This document shows positions 1 to 8,632 of a DNA stretch of 64,000 nucleotides, piece after piece. A program made the translations under genes and the position numbers. The stretch lies in assembly GCA_024743195.1 (NCBI GenBank), contig JANSXE010000002.1, positions 62,001 to 126,000 of the forward strand. Direction: 5' to 3'. The stretch's first letter is position 1, and every line of letters starts with the position of its first letter. The DNA is from Alphaproteobacteria bacterium (GTDB taxonomy: Bacteria; Pseudomonadota; Alphaproteobacteria; UBA8366; Aestuariispiraceae). The notes below the pieces were generated by a model. That model did not search any database. It had not been told where the DNA came from and saw only the letters and a program-made list of their open reading frames with translations.

Positions 1-246
1 GGCGGCCGGCACGGCTGCACCCATCTGACGGAACTGCTCTTCCCGATGGCCACCGTGGCCTATCAGACGCTCTATGCGTCGCGCACCCAGGCGCGGCGCG
101 ACGCCGGGCTGCCGGAGGACGAGCCGTTCGACCGCCCGAAGCGCAAACCGCGTCAGATCGACAGTTGCCACGCGCTCAGTTCCGACAGCCCGGTCGTCCG
201 CGACCATTGGCCGGACTTCTACACCGGCCCCGACGCCAAGAGGTAA
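1..246 (+). CDS. DUF2889 domain protein (C-terminal fragment)
   Basis: The frame is open from the first base, so the 5' part lies outside the window; 81 residues and a TAA stop are visible. The fragment begins with GGRHGCTHLTELL, which resembles the Gly-Cys-Thr-His-Leu motif near the C-terminal end of DUF2889 proteins, followed by a charged tail rich in Arg, Asp and Pro. DUF2889 proteins are common in proteobacteria and have no settled function. It converges on znuA, with only about 11 bp between the two stops. Family assignment rests on this one motif. Confidence 0.6.
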   Translation, partial: GGRHGCTHLTELLFPMATVAYQTLYASRTQARRDAGLPEDEPFDRPKRKPRQIDSCHALSSDSPVVRDHWPDFYTGPDAKR

Positions 247-257
247 GGGCGCGCGCC

Positions 258-1466
258 TCAGCCGCTTGGCGCCAGGCAATCGGTGAAGGACCGGGCCATG
301 GCGCGCATCAACGCCGCGTAGTGTCCCGGACCCGCCGGGATTTCCGCGCCCAGGGGATCCAGCACGCCGGTGCGCGCCTCGGTCCCCTCGGCGACTACGG
401 CGACGATGCGCGGTTCGAACTGCGGCTCGGCGAACAGGCAGACGGCGCCAAGACGGGCCACGGTCTCGCGCATCTCCGCCACCCGCGCCGCGCCGGGGGC
501 GACCTCCGGATTGACCGTGATCGCGCCGGCCGCGGTCAAGCCATAGCGCTCCTCCAGATAGCGGTAGGCGTCGTGGAACACGATGAAGGGCTTGTCCACG
601 GCCGGGGCGAGGCGATCCGAAAGCTCCGCGTCGAGCGCGTCGAGCGACGCGACGGCGGCGGCCGCATTCTCGCGATACCGCGCGGCGTTCGGCGGATCGA
701 CGGCCGCCAGCGCGTCGGCGACGGCGCGCACGATCGCCTGGGCGTTCGTCGGATCGAGCCAGATATGCGGATCGCCGCCGGAGTGGTCGTGGCCGTGCTC
801 CTCGTCATGGGCGTGCGCGTCGTCATGACCGTGGTCATGCTCGTCGCTGTGGCCATGGTCATGGTCGTTGTCATGCTCGTCACCATGGTCGTGGTCGTGG
901 TCGTGGTCGTGACCGTGATCCTGAGCGTGCTTGTCGCCGTGGTCTTGACCGTTCCCATGCGCATGCGCGTGCGCTTCGAAGGCGCCGCCTTCGCGGAAGG
1001 GCAGGACCTCGACGCCGGCGGCCTCGATCAGCGCGACGCGCCGCGCGTCGGCGCCGAGCGTCTGCAGCGGCCCTTCCAGGAACGGCTCTAGCCCGCCGCC
1101 GACCCAGAAGATCAGGTCGGCCTGCGTCAAGGCCCGCGCCTGCGACGGGCGCAGGCTGTAGCTGTGCGGGGAGGCCGCCCCCTCCAGCAGCAGATCCGGC
1201 TTCCCGACGCCCTCCATCACGCCGGAGACCAGCGCGTGGATCGGCTTGATCGAAACCAGCACCGTCGGCGCCTCGGACAGAGCCGGACTGGCCCCCAAGG
1301 TCGTCCCCAGCGTCGCGGCCAGCGCGCCCGCCGCCAGGAGATGCGCGGCCGCCTTCGGCGCCGCCCGAAATCGTCCCGTCATCCGTGATCCCATCCTTTG
1401 TCCCATTCCTCGCCCCATTCTCCGCCCCATTCTCCGCCCCATTCTCCGCGGCGTTCGTCGCGACAT
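258..1466 (-). CDS. znuA: Zinc ABC transporter substrate-binding protein ZnuA
   Basis: Periplasmic zinc-binding component of the ZnuABC importer. The translation shows a signal-peptide-like segment, the cluster A-I start (SIKPIHALVSGVM), a long His/Asp-rich metal loop, then GGDPHIWLDP and FIVFHDAYRYLEERYG, all typical of zinc-type solute-binding proteins. Start is uncertain: the longest frame opens with an Arg/Met-rich run coded by a 12-bp repeat, whereas an internal ATG at 1382 gives a normal Sec signal peptide (MTGRFRAAPKAAAHLLAAG) with AAAGGA about 11 nt upstream. The mature protein would be the same. It is divergent from znuCB-zur across a palindromic Zur-type operator, so zinc repression is expected. 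Confidence 0.93.
   Translation of the reverse strand: MSRRTPRRMGRRMGRRMGRGMGQRMGSRMTGRFRAAPKAAAHLLAAGALAATLGTTLGASPALSEAPTVLVSIKPIHALVSGVMEGVGKPDLLLEGAASPHSYSLRPSQARALTQADLIFWVGGGLEPFLEGPLQTLGADARRVALIEAAGVEVLPFREGGAFEAHAHAHGNGQDHGDKHAQDHGHDHDHDHDHGDEHDNDHDHGHSDEHDHGHDDAHAHDEEHGHDHSGGDPHIWLDPTNAQAIVRAVADALAAVDPPNAARYRENAAAAVASLDALDAELSDRLAPAVDKPFIVFHDAYRYLEERYGLTAAGAITVNPEVAPGAARVAEMRETVARLGAVCLFAEPQFEPRIVAVVAEGTEARTGVLDPLGAEIPAGPGHYAALMRAMARSFTDCLAPSG
1400..1447. repeat. 12-bp tandem repeat, about 4 copies, at znuA 5' end
   Basis: Three exact copies of GCCCCATTCTCC (1412-1447) plus one degenerate copy (1400-1411). Read on the minus strand each unit carries a GGAGA-ATG element, so every copy contributes an in-frame ATG preceded by a purine stretch. 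The array is either coding (repeated Met-Gly-Arg-Arg) or 5' leader, depending on which ATG is used. Confidence 0.9.
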
Positions 1467-1505
1467 CCTTTGGAGGCCCGCTGCACCGGCCCCGATTTCG
1501 GCGAT

Positions 1506-1523
1506 GTGATGTTATTACATCAC
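1506..1523. promoter_or_regulatory. Predicted Zur operator between znuA and znuC
   Basis: An 18-bp inverted repeat, GTGATGT-TATT-ACATCAC, with perfect 7-bp arms. A second, weaker copy lies at 1533-1550 (GTGATGATATAACGTGTG, 12 of 18 positions shared). Both sit in the AT-rich spacer between divergent znuA and znuC. Zur binds AT-centred palindromes of this general form in proteobacteria, and zur is the last gene of the adjacent operon. Assignment to Zur is inference from position and symmetry. Confidence 0.65.
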
Positions 1524-1565
1524 GTCGATTGCGTGATGATATAACGTGTGCCATAGAGAGGCGCA

Positions 1566-2534
1566 ATGACGAACGCACCCGCCCTCGCCCCGACCGACCC
1601 GCCGCGTCCTGGGGACGCGCGCATCGCCGACGCCCCGTCGGACGACGCGCCGTCCCCTCACGCCGGCGGCCGGCCGTCGGCCGCCGCCGAGGCGGCGCCG
1701 CTGTTGCGGCTGACCGGCGCCGGCCTGCAGCGCGGCGGGCGATGGCTGGTGCGCGGCGTCGACCTGACGGTCGCGCGCGGCGAGATCGTGACGCTGATCG
1801 GCCCGAACGGCTCCGGCAAGTCGACCACGGCGAAGCTGGCGCTCGGCGTGCTCAAGCCGGACGAAGGGGCGGCCGGGCTGACCTCCGGCGTGCGGGTCGG
1901 CTACGTGCCGCAGCGCCTGCATATCGAATGGACCACGCCGCTGACGGTCGCGCGTCTGATGCGGCTGACGGGGCCGCTGGACGATCGCGCGGTGCGCGCC
2001 GCGCTGGAGCGGGTGGGCGTCGCGCATCTGGCCGCGGCCTCGGTGCAGGCGCTCTCGGGCGGGGAGTTCCAGCGCGCGCTGCTGGCCCGGGCGATCGCGC
2101 GCAAGCCCGACCTCCTGGTGCTGGACGAGCCGGTGCAGGGCGTCGACTTCACCGGCGAACTCGCTCTTTATGAATTGATCGCCGGGCTGCGCGACGAGTT
2201 GGACTGCGGCATCCTGCTGATCAGCCACGATCTGCACGTGGTGATGGCGGCGACCGACCGGGTCGTCTGCCTGAACGGGCATATCTGCTGCGAGGGGACG
2301 CCGCACGCGGTCGCCGAAAGTCCGGCCTATCGCGAACTGTTCGGCCGGCGCGCCGCCTCGGCGCTGGCGGTCTACGAGCACGCCCACGACCACACCCATC
2401 TGCTGGACGGCCGGGTGCGGTTCGCGGACGGATCCATCGCCGAGTCCTGCGGTCACGACCATGGCGCCGCCCCCGCACATCCGGCGCGCGCCAATCCGGC
2501 GGGCGCCGACCGGACGGCGGACGGCGATGCTTGA
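1566..2534 (+). CDS. znuC: Zinc ABC transporter ATP-binding protein ZnuC
   Basis: ATPase of the zinc importer. Walker A is GPNGSGKST (residues 79-87), the ABC signature LSGGEFQ begins at 163, and Walker B is LLVLDE (183-188), followed by the switch histidine region LLISHDLH. The protein has a roughly 45-residue low-complexity N-terminal extension and a His-rich tail (HAHDHTHLL and CGHDHGAAPAH), as in other ZnuC proteins that may sense zinc. At 322 residues it is longer than the usual ~250 because of these ends. Its stop overlaps znuB by 8 bp, indicating translational coupling. Confidence 0.95.
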   Translation: MTNAPALAPTDPPRPGDARIADAPSDDAPSPHAGGRPSAAAEAAPLLRLTGAGLQRGGRWLVRGVDLTVARGEIVTLIGPNGSGKSTTAKLALGVLKPDEGAAGLTSGVRVGYVPQRLHIEWTTPLTVARLMRLTGPLDDRAVRAALERVGVAHLAAASVQALSGGEFQRALLARAIARKPDLLVLDEPVQGVDFTGELALYELIAGLRDELDCGILLISHDLHVVMAATDRVVCLNGHICCEGTPHAVAESPAYRELFGRRAASALAVYEHAHDHTHLLDGRVRFADGSIAESCGHDHGAAPAHPARANPAGADRTADGDA

Positions 2535-3372
2535 CGAGTTCTTCCTGCGCGCGCTGGCGGCGGGGATCGGCGTCGCGCTGGTGGCCGCGCCGCTCGGCTG
2601 CTTCGTCGTCTGGCGGCGGCTGGCCTATTTCGGCGACACGCTGTCGCACGCCGCGCTGCTCGGCGTGGCGCTGGCGTTGCTGATCGAGATCGACGTGACC
2701 CTCGGGGTCTTCGCGGTCGCGGGTCTGGTGGCGCTCGCAATGCTGGGGCTGCAGCGGCGCGGCGGGCTGTCGTCCGATGCGGTGCTGGGCTTGCTCGCCC
2801 ATTCGACGTTGGCGGTCGGGCTGGTCGCGCTGGCCTTCATGACCTGGGTGCGGGTCGATCTGCTGGGCTTCCTGTTCGGCGACATCCTGGCGGTGTCCTG
2901 GACGCAGGTAGGGGTGATCTACGCCGGCGGCGCGGTGGTGCTCGCGGTTCTGATCCGGATCTGGCGGCCGCTCTTCGCGGCCACCGTCAGCCGGGAGCTG
3001 GCGCAGGCGGAGGGGCTCAATCCCGGGCGGGTCGAAATCCTCTTCATGCTGCTGATCGCCGCGGTCGTCGCGATCGCGCTCAAGCTCGTCGGCGCGCTTC
3101 TGGTGACGGCGCTGCTGATCATCCCGGCGGCGACCGTGCGCCGCCTCGCCGCCACGCCGGAGCAGATGGCGCTGTTCGCCGCCGGGGCGGGGGCCTTGTC
3201 GGTGACGCTGGGGCTGTTCGGCTCCTTGGCGTGGGACGCGCCTTCCGGGCCGTCGATCGTGGTCGCCGCCTTCGCATTGTTCCTGGCGAGCCTGATCCCG
3301 ATGGGCGTCGGGGCGGCGCGCCGGCGCGAACGCGCCGCGGCGGGGGGCGGCGCCACGGGGGGCGGAGAATGA
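2527..3372 (+). CDS. znuB: Zinc ABC transporter permease ZnuB
   Basis: Inner-membrane permease of the ABC-3 family, 281 residues. The ATG at 2527 sits inside the end of znuC (ATGCTTGA overlap) and gives MLDEFFLRALAAGIGVALVA, the expected family N-terminus. About eight hydrophobic segments are visible, including AVVAIALKLVGALLVTALLI, the typical coupling region. An upstream in-frame ATG at 2461 is inside znuC and unlikely. It ends in a Gly/Arg-rich tail and overlaps zur by 4 bp (ATGA). Confidence 0.95.
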   Translation: MLDEFFLRALAAGIGVALVAAPLGCFVVWRRLAYFGDTLSHAALLGVALALLIEIDVTLGVFAVAGLVALAMLGLQRRGGLSSDAVLGLLAHSTLAVGLVALAFMTWVRVDLLGFLFGDILAVSWTQVGVIYAGGAVVLAVLIRIWRPLFAATVSRELAQAEGLNPGRVEILFMLLIAAVVAIALKLVGALLVTALLIIPAATVRRLAATPEQMALFAAGAGALSVTLGLFGSLAWDAPSGPSIVVAAFALFLASLIPMGVGAARRRERAAAGGGATGGGE

Positions 3373-3779
3373 GCGCGCCGGACGCGCCCGCCGACCTGAC
3401 GCGCAATCAGGCGCTCGTGTATGCGGCGCTGACCCGCGCCGGCGGGCCGCTCAGCGCCTACGCCATCCTCGACGATCTCCGCGCGGCCGGCCTGCGCGCG
3501 CCGCAGCAGATCTATCGCGCGCTCGACAAGCTGACCGAGCGCGGGCTGGTGCACCGGCTGGAAAGCCTGAACGCCTTCGTCGCCTGCTGCGATCCGGCGC
3601 ATGAGGGGCACGAGATGGCGGCCTTCTCGATCTGCGAGGCCTGCGGCAAGGTCGGCGAGATGACGGACGCGGGCCTGATCGACCGGCTCAAGCGCCTCGC
3701 CGCCCGCGACGCCTTCCAGATCCGCTCGATGACGCTTGAGGTGCGCGGGCTGTGCGCCGAGTGCGCGGCGCGCGCCTGA
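3369..3779 (+). CDS. zur: Zinc-uptake repressor Zur (Fur family)
   Basis: A 136-residue Fur-family regulator. The N-terminal winged helix includes YAILDDLRAAGLRAPQQIYRALDKLTERGLVHRLESLNAF; the dimerisation half carries two CxxC pairs (C89/C92 and C129/C132) expected to hold structural zinc, plus His/Asp/Cys residues around CCDPAHEGHE for the regulatory site. The ATG overlaps the znuB stop, so zur is the third gene of znuCB-zur. With the operon context and the divergent znuA, Zur is a better fit than Fur or Mur. Autoregulation through the operator near 1506 is likely. Confidence 0.92.
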   Translation: MSAPDAPADLTRNQALVYAALTRAGGPLSAYAILDDLRAAGLRAPQQIYRALDKLTERGLVHRLESLNAFVACCDPAHEGHEMAAFSICEACGKVGEMTDAGLIDRLKRLAARDAFQIRSMTLEVRGLCAECAARA

Positions 3780-3794
3780 GTCGAGGCGCCGGCG

Positions 3795-5585
3795 TCAGTC
3801 GCCGTTGCTTGCGGCTGAGATCGGGACGCCGACGCCCGGTTCGATCGCCGTCCGCGCCAGAATGGCGCGCGCGGCGTCGACGACCGCCTTGTCGTACTTC
3901 GCGCCCCGACCGTCGATCAGCTCCTGCTCGACGTCCTGCATCGGGCGGGCCGCCCGGTAGGGGCGGTGCGTGGCCATCGATTCGACGACATCCGCCACCG
4001 CGACGATCCGGGCCTCAAGCGCAATCCGATCGCCTTTCAACCCCTGTGGATAGCCGCCGCCATCGATGCGTTCGTGATGCTGATGGACGATATCGGCGAT
4101 CGGCCACCCGAAATCGATCGGTTTGACGATGTCGTAGCCCACCCTCGGATGGCGTTTGACAAGCGCCATCTCGTGTTCGTCCAGGCGGCCGGGCTTGCTC
4201 AGGATTTCCGACGGCACGCCGATCTTTCCGATGTCGTGCATCGAGCCGCCGAGCCGGATCGCCTCGATCCGGTCTTCCGACAGACGCATCTCCCGTGCGA
4301 TGGCGGCCGCCAGCTCCGCCACCCGGCTTTGATGACCCGCGGTGTAGGGATCCCGCTTCTCGACCGTCACGGCGAGCGCCTCGACCGCCCCATGAAGGGC
4401 GCGCTTGAGCCGTCGCTCGTAATCGCTGGCGGTCTCGAACGCCTCCAGCGCGCGCCCGAGGTCCGCCGCCAGCGCCCGGTATGTGTCCGCTTCCGCGGAC
4501 GTGAAGGCTTCGGCTTCAGGGGCCGTGATCTGCAAGACGTAGCGCATGCCGGTCTCGCGGACCGGGTCGAACGGGATCGTGATCGACGCGCGGACGCCGG
4601 CCGCCGCCAGCGCCTTCGCCCAGTCGGATCGGGCGGGTTGAGCCCGCAAGTCCTGCACCATCTGAAGCGCCCCGTCGCGCAGCGCTCGGCCCGCCGGCGC
4701 GTCGCCGTCTAGGCCCCAGCCCCGGCCGGCCGACAGGCCCAGGAAGCGGCGCCGCGCGGGTCCGCCGGACGCGATGGGCCAAAGGCGCTTCACGGGAGCC
4801 TCCACCACCGCCCCGATCCAGACGAAGGGGCTGTCCATGGTGTCGGCCAACTTCTCGCAGACGGCCGCGAACAGCCCGTCGGCGTCGCGCACGCTCGACC
4901 GCGCGCGGTTGACGCGCGCCACCGCCTCCAAGGCCCGGTTGGCGCGCCGCAGGGCGGCCTCGGTGCGCTTCAATTGGTCGACATTGTAGTAGGTGCCGGC
5001 AAGCTCCCGCGGGGCGCGCCCAGGCTCCCCCTCCGCAACGCGCCCCTTGAGCCGATACCAGATCCAGCCCCCGTCCAAGGCCCGCACCCGATGATCGACC
5101 GCGAAATGGTCGCTCTCTCCGGCGAGCGCGGGCGCGAGCGCGGCTTCGACGGCGGGCCAGTCGTCCGGGTGGACGACCGCGCGCCAACTGGCGCGGTCGT
5201 GAATCGACTGCGCGGCGTCCCAACCGAGATCCTTGTCGCCGCCCTCGGTCACGGAGAAGGCGTCGCGGGTCAGATCCCAATGCCAGAAGCCGTCGCGGGT
5301 GGCGTCCGCAGTCTCGCGTAGCCGGGCGAGCAGGGTGCGCTCGCGCCGCTCTCCGATCCACAACAGCGCGTACAAGGCGCAGCCCGTCACCAGAACGAAG
5401 GCCAGTCCCTTGACGGTCTGCACAGAAGAAGACGCCGCCCCGCCGTCGAGCGCCCAGTCGCTGAGCGCGATCCAAAGCCCGCCCAAAAGAAGATATAGAA
5501 GCACGACGCCCTCAGGGCCGGCGAGGCGTCCCCGCCAACCGGATCGCACGAAACTCAAGCGTGGAGACATGGCGCACACCCGCAT
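3795..5585 (-). CDS. Membrane HD-GYP phosphodiesterase with PAS and GAF domains
   Basis: Probable cyclic-di-GMP phosphodiesterase, 596 residues. Two N-terminal hydrophobic helices (about 26-42 and 58-77) anchor it; a PAS_3-like domain follows (WHWDLTRDAF, VVHPDDWPAVEAAL), then a GAF domain, then HD-GYP. The catalytic motifs are intact: GSMHDIGKIGVP, IVHQHHERIDGGGYPQGL and the ADVVESMATHRPYR stretch. No GGDEF domain is present. The ligands of PAS and GAF cannot be read. It converges on zur (15-bp gap) and is transcribed in the same direction as the genes to its right, but 116 bp away. An alternative start is Met6 (5570). Confidence 0.9.
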   Translation of the reverse strand: MRVCAMSPRLSFVRSGWRGRLAGPEGVVLLYLLLGGLWIALSDWALDGGAASSSVQTVKGLAFVLVTGCALYALLWIGERRERTLLARLRETADATRDGFWHWDLTRDAFSVTEGGDKDLGWDAAQSIHDRASWRAVVHPDDWPAVEAALAPALAGESDHFAVDHRVRALDGGWIWYRLKGRVAEGEPGRAPRELAGTYYNVDQLKRTEAALRRANRALEAVARVNRARSSVRDADGLFAAVCEKLADTMDSPFVWIGAVVEAPVKRLWPIASGGPARRRFLGLSAGRGWGLDGDAPAGRALRDGALQMVQDLRAQPARSDWAKALAAAGVRASITIPFDPVRETGMRYVLQITAPEAEAFTSAEADTYRALAADLGRALEAFETASDYERRLKRALHGAVEALAVTVEKRDPYTAGHQSRVAELAAAIAREMRLSEDRIEAIRLGGSMHDIGKIGVPSEILSKPGRLDEHEMALVKRHPRVGYDIVKPIDFGWPIADIVHQHHERIDGGGYPQGLKGDRIALEARIVAVADVVESMATHRPYRAARPMQDVEQELIDGRGAKYDKAVVDAARAILARTAIEPGVGVPISAASNGD

Positions 5586-5701
5586 CGCCGCCGCCGCGTC
5601 CGCTCTCGACAGACGGCGGCCTTCGGCAAGCCCCTCTCGCGGACAGCCTATCAGAGCATGAAGCGCGCATCAAAATGCACGGCGCAGCGCCGGAGACGCG
5701 G

Positions 5702-6979
5702 CTAACGGATCGCCTCAGGCGGCGAGGGGCGCAGCAGCCGTCCCCGCTCGGCCCAGAACAGCACGGCGAGCGTGGCGGCGGCGAAGACCGCGAAGCCGAC
5801 CGCGAGCGGCAGCAGCGTGCCGTCGAAGGCCTGCCCGACCAGATAGCCGCCGCCGGCGCCGATCAGGATCGTCACCGCCCCGATCACCGAGGAGGCGACG
5901 CCCGCCACATGCGCCTGCGGCTCCATCGCCAGCGCGTTGAAGTTCGGGAAGACCAGCCCGACCAGCAGCGTCGACAGCGTCAGCAGCGGCAGGAAGACCC
6001 AGAGCCCCAGCAGCCCCGCCCGCTCCAGCGCGATCATCGCGAGCGCGAGCGCCAGATAGGCGATCGTCGCGCCGTGGCTGAGAACGCGCATGCCCAGCCG
6101 CTCGACCAGCCGGGCGTTGACGAAGGAGGCGAGCGCGATCGAACTGGCCGCGACCGCGAAGACCGCCGGGAACCATTCGCCCAGCCCCAACACCTCGCCC
6201 AGCGCCTGCTGGGCCGAATTGATGAAGCCGAACAGCGCGCCGAGGAAGGCGCCCGCCGCCAGCATGTAGCCCATCGTCTGACGCGACCCGGTCATCGAGC
6301 CGAGCGCTTCGACGATCGCGTCGAGCCGGATCGGACGGCGGAACTCCGGATGCAGCGTCTCCGGCAGCAGCCGCCAGCAGAGCCAGAGCATCACCACGCC
6401 ATAGAGCGCCAACAGCCCGAACACCGCCCGCCAGGGCGCCAGCAGCAGGATGATCTGCCCCAAGGACGGCGCCAGAACGGGCACCGCCATGAAGACCATC
6501 ATGACCAGCGACATGACGCGCGCCATGCGCCGGCCGCCATAGCAGTCGCGCACCGCGGCGACGGCCACGACCCGCGGCGCGGCGCTGCCCAAACCCTGCG
6601 CGAAGCGCGCGGCCAGCAGCATCTCCATGCTGGGCGCCGCGACGCAGGCGAACGCGGCGAGCGCGTAGAGCACGAGCCCCGTCAGCAACACCGGCCGGCG
6701 GCCGTATCGGTCGGCCAGCACGCCCGTCAGCAGCTGGCCGATCCCGAAGCCCGCCAGATAGGCGGAAATCACGGTCTGGGCCTGATTCGGGTCGCTCAAG
6801 GCGAAGGCCGCGCCGATGGCCGGCAGGCCCGGCAACATGACGTCGATCGCCAACGCGTTGAGCGCCATGAGCGCCGCGATCAGCGCGACGAAGCCGGCGA
6901 AGCCCAGGGGCGCGTGCCGCAAGGAGGGGGCGTCAGCGGGCTCGGCGCCGGTTGAAGAACTGGAAGAACTGTCGGGCAT
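5702..6979 (-). CDS. Bcr/CflA-family MFS efflux transporter
   Basis: Major facilitator of 425 residues with about 12 hydrophobic segments. The first half shows FVALIAALMALNALAIDVML, the usual opening of Bcr/CflA (DHA1) drug exporters, the motif A-like loop GVLADRYGRRPVLLTG, and the RDCYGGRRMARVMSLVMMVF segment typical of this subfamily. Family knowledge suggests drug/proton antiport, but substrate cannot be read. It lies 70 bp downstream of the MaoC gene in the same direction, so it may be co-transcribed with the benzoate group and could export an aromatic; that is inference. Confidence 0.85.
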   Translation of the reverse strand: MPDSSSSSSTGAEPADAPSLRHAPLGFAGFVALIAALMALNALAIDVMLPGLPAIGAAFALSDPNQAQTVISAYLAGFGIGQLLTGVLADRYGRRPVLLTGLVLYALAAFACVAAPSMEMLLAARFAQGLGSAAPRVVAVAAVRDCYGGRRMARVMSLVMMVFMAVPVLAPSLGQIILLLAPWRAVFGLLALYGVVMLWLCWRLLPETLHPEFRRPIRLDAIVEALGSMTGSRQTMGYMLAAGAFLGALFGFINSAQQALGEVLGLGEWFPAVFAVAASSIALASFVNARLVERLGMRVLSHGATIAYLALALAMIALERAGLLGLWVFLPLLTLSTLLVGLVFPNFNALAMEPQAHVAGVASSVIGAVTILIGAGGGYLVGQAFDGTLLPLAVGFAVFAAATLAVLFWAERGRLLRPSPPEAIR

Positions 6980-7049
6980 GACGCCTGAGCGCTTACGCCT
7001 CCGCCGCCGGCTTGTCCAGCCCGCCGGCCGAGCGCAAGGGGCCGCCGGC

Positions 7050-7508
7050 TCAGGCGGCGCCGGGCCGGCGCTTCAGCATCGTCATGGAGCTGTAGGTGAG
7101 CACGGTCTCGCCGGCCCCATTCACCACCGTGAAGCCGAGGCGCAGAAGCCCCCGATCCGGCTTGCTCTTGGACGGGCGCGCTTCGAGAACCTCCACCTGG
7201 CTGGTCAGCGGGTCGTCGGGGAAGACCGGCTTCAACCAGCGGATCTCGTCCATGCCGGGGCCGGCGAGCCCGGTGCCCTCGAAATGGCCGAACTCCAGAT
7301 AGAGCTTGAAGGAGAAGGCGACGGTCTGGAATCCGCTCGCGATCACCCGGCCGAAGGGGCCGTGCGTCGCGGCGAAGGCCGGGTCGATATGGATCGGCTG
7401 CGGGTCGTAGTCCCGGGCGAAGGCGATGACGGTCGCTTCGTCCAGGGCGGCGCTGCGGGTCGTGAAGCGCTCCCCCACCGTGAAGTCGTCTATGTATCGG
7501 CCGGTCAC
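7050..7508 (-). CDS. MaoC family dehydratase
   Basis: A hot-dog-fold protein of 152 residues starting with GTG. It shows the MaoC pattern TVIAFARDYDPQPIHIDPAFA with the catalytic Asp/His pair, and GRVIASGFQTVAFSFKLYL. MaoC proteins hydrate or dehydrate (R)-enoyl-CoA thioesters. It is the fifth gene downstream of the flavodoxin gene in the minus-strand benzoate group, 31 bp after the MBL gene, so an acyl-CoA substrate fits, possibly in the lower pathway after ring cleavage. It is not part of the canonical box set. Confidence 0.85.
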   Translation of the reverse strand: MTGRYIDDFTVGERFTTRSAALDEATVIAFARDYDPQPIHIDPAFAATHGPFGRVIASGFQTVAFSFKLYLEFGHFEGTGLAGPGMDEIRWLKPVFPDDPLTSQVEVLEARPSKSKPDRGLLRLGFTVVNGAGETVLTYSSMTMLKRRPGAA

Positions 7509-7539
7509 GATTTTTTCCCAGAACGCCGAAATGAACCGC

Positions 7540-8595
7540 TCAGACCAGCCGCCAGCGCTGCACGCCGTCGGCGTCGAGCGCGGCCTCGGCGCGACCGGCG
7601 TCGGCCAGATGCTCCAGATGCGCCAGAACCTCGCCCAGCGCGAACATCATATGCATGTCGTCCAGCTTGCGCGGGAACATGGCCGGCAGCAGCGCGAAGC
7701 CGGTCATCGGCGTCGTGCGGCTCATCCCCTGCAGCAGGGCGTCGAGCCGCTCGACATGATGCGCGCGAAGCTGGTCGATGCGGGTCTGAACGCCGCGATA
7801 GGGCAGCTTGTGCGAAGGCAGCACCAGCGCCTCGCCGGGCACGGCGGCTTCGAGCTTGTCCAGGCTCTCGTAATACTCCGCCAAGGGACGGCCGCCGTCC
7901 TTGAACCAATAGACCGAGATGTTCGGCGTGATCTTCGGCAGCAGCTGGTCGCCGCAGATCAGCAGATCGAGCTCCCGGCACAGAAGGCAGGCGTGCTCGA
8001 CCGCATGGCCTTCCACCGTCAGCACCTCCCAGCGCCGGCCGCCGATCGTCAGCGTCTGGCCGTCGCGGATGCGGCGGTGCCGGTCCGGCGGGGTCACAAC
8101 GCGGCGCTGGTACTCGTTGCCGAAGGCGGCGAGGCGCTCGCGCAGCCCCGCCTCCATGCCGTGACGGCGGAAGAAGGAATCCTGCGCCGCGGCCGCGGTC
8201 TCATGGTCGATGCGCTGCAACAGCGCGCCGACGACCCATTCGCCCTCGGTCATCTCCACGGTGACGCCGAATTCCCGGGCGAGCCAGCCGGCCAGCCCGA
8301 AATGGTCCGGATGGTAATGGGTGCAGATCAGCCGGTGCGGGCGCCGGCCGGCCGCCGGGCCGTCGAACAGGCGTCGCCAGAGCGCTTGCGTCTCCTTGTG
8401 GCCGAAACCGCTGTCGACGATCGTCCAGGTCGGCGCCCCGGCCTCGTCCTCGTCTTCCATCAGCCAGAGATTGATGTGGTCGAGATCGAGCGGGATCGGC
8501 ATGCGCAGCCAATGCACGCCGTCGGCGACTTGGATCATTTCCGCCGGGCCGGGCGCAGCGTCATAGGGGTAGTCCAGGCTCTTGCGGTCGGTCAC
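7540..8595 (-). CDS. MBL-fold metallo-hydrolase
   Basis: A 351-residue metallo-beta-lactamase-fold hydrolase. The zinc motif is complete: CTHYHPDHFGLAGWL, with TVEGHAVEHACL and LLICGDQLLP supplying later metal ligands. A GTG start (8595) follows GGAAAG by about 10 nt. Proteins of this subclass are annotated as glyoxalase-II-like or thioesterase-like; the substrate is not readable. It lies 37 bp after the alpha/beta hydrolase and 31 bp before maoC in the benzoate group, so CoA-thioester hydrolysis (relief of trapped CoA) is a reasonable but unproven guess. Confidence 0.85.
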   Translation of the reverse strand: MTDRKSLDYPYDAAPGPAEMIQVADGVHWLRMPIPLDLDHINLWLMEDEDEAGAPTWTIVDSGFGHKETQALWRRLFDGPAAGRRPHRLICTHYHPDHFGLAGWLAREFGVTVEMTEGEWVVGALLQRIDHETAAAAQDSFFRRHGMEAGLRERLAAFGNEYQRRVVTPPDRHRRIRDGQTLTIGGRRWEVLTVEGHAVEHACLLCRELDLLICGDQLLPKITPNISVYWFKDGGRPLAEYYESLDKLEAAVPGEALVLPSHKLPYRGVQTRIDQLRAHHVERLDALLQGMSRTTPMTGFALLPAMFPRKLDDMHMMFALGEVLAHLEHLADAGRAEAALDADGVQRWRLV

Positions 8596-8632
8596 GCAAT
8601 GCTGCTTTCCGTAGGACTCGCGACCGCGCGCC

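Noticed and set aside
165-1091. 308-codon plus-strand frame opposite znuA with a Val/Met-rich repeat
   Set aside because: The Val-rich run is the reverse reading of the ZnuA His/Asp loop; the minus-strand frame has the family motifs.
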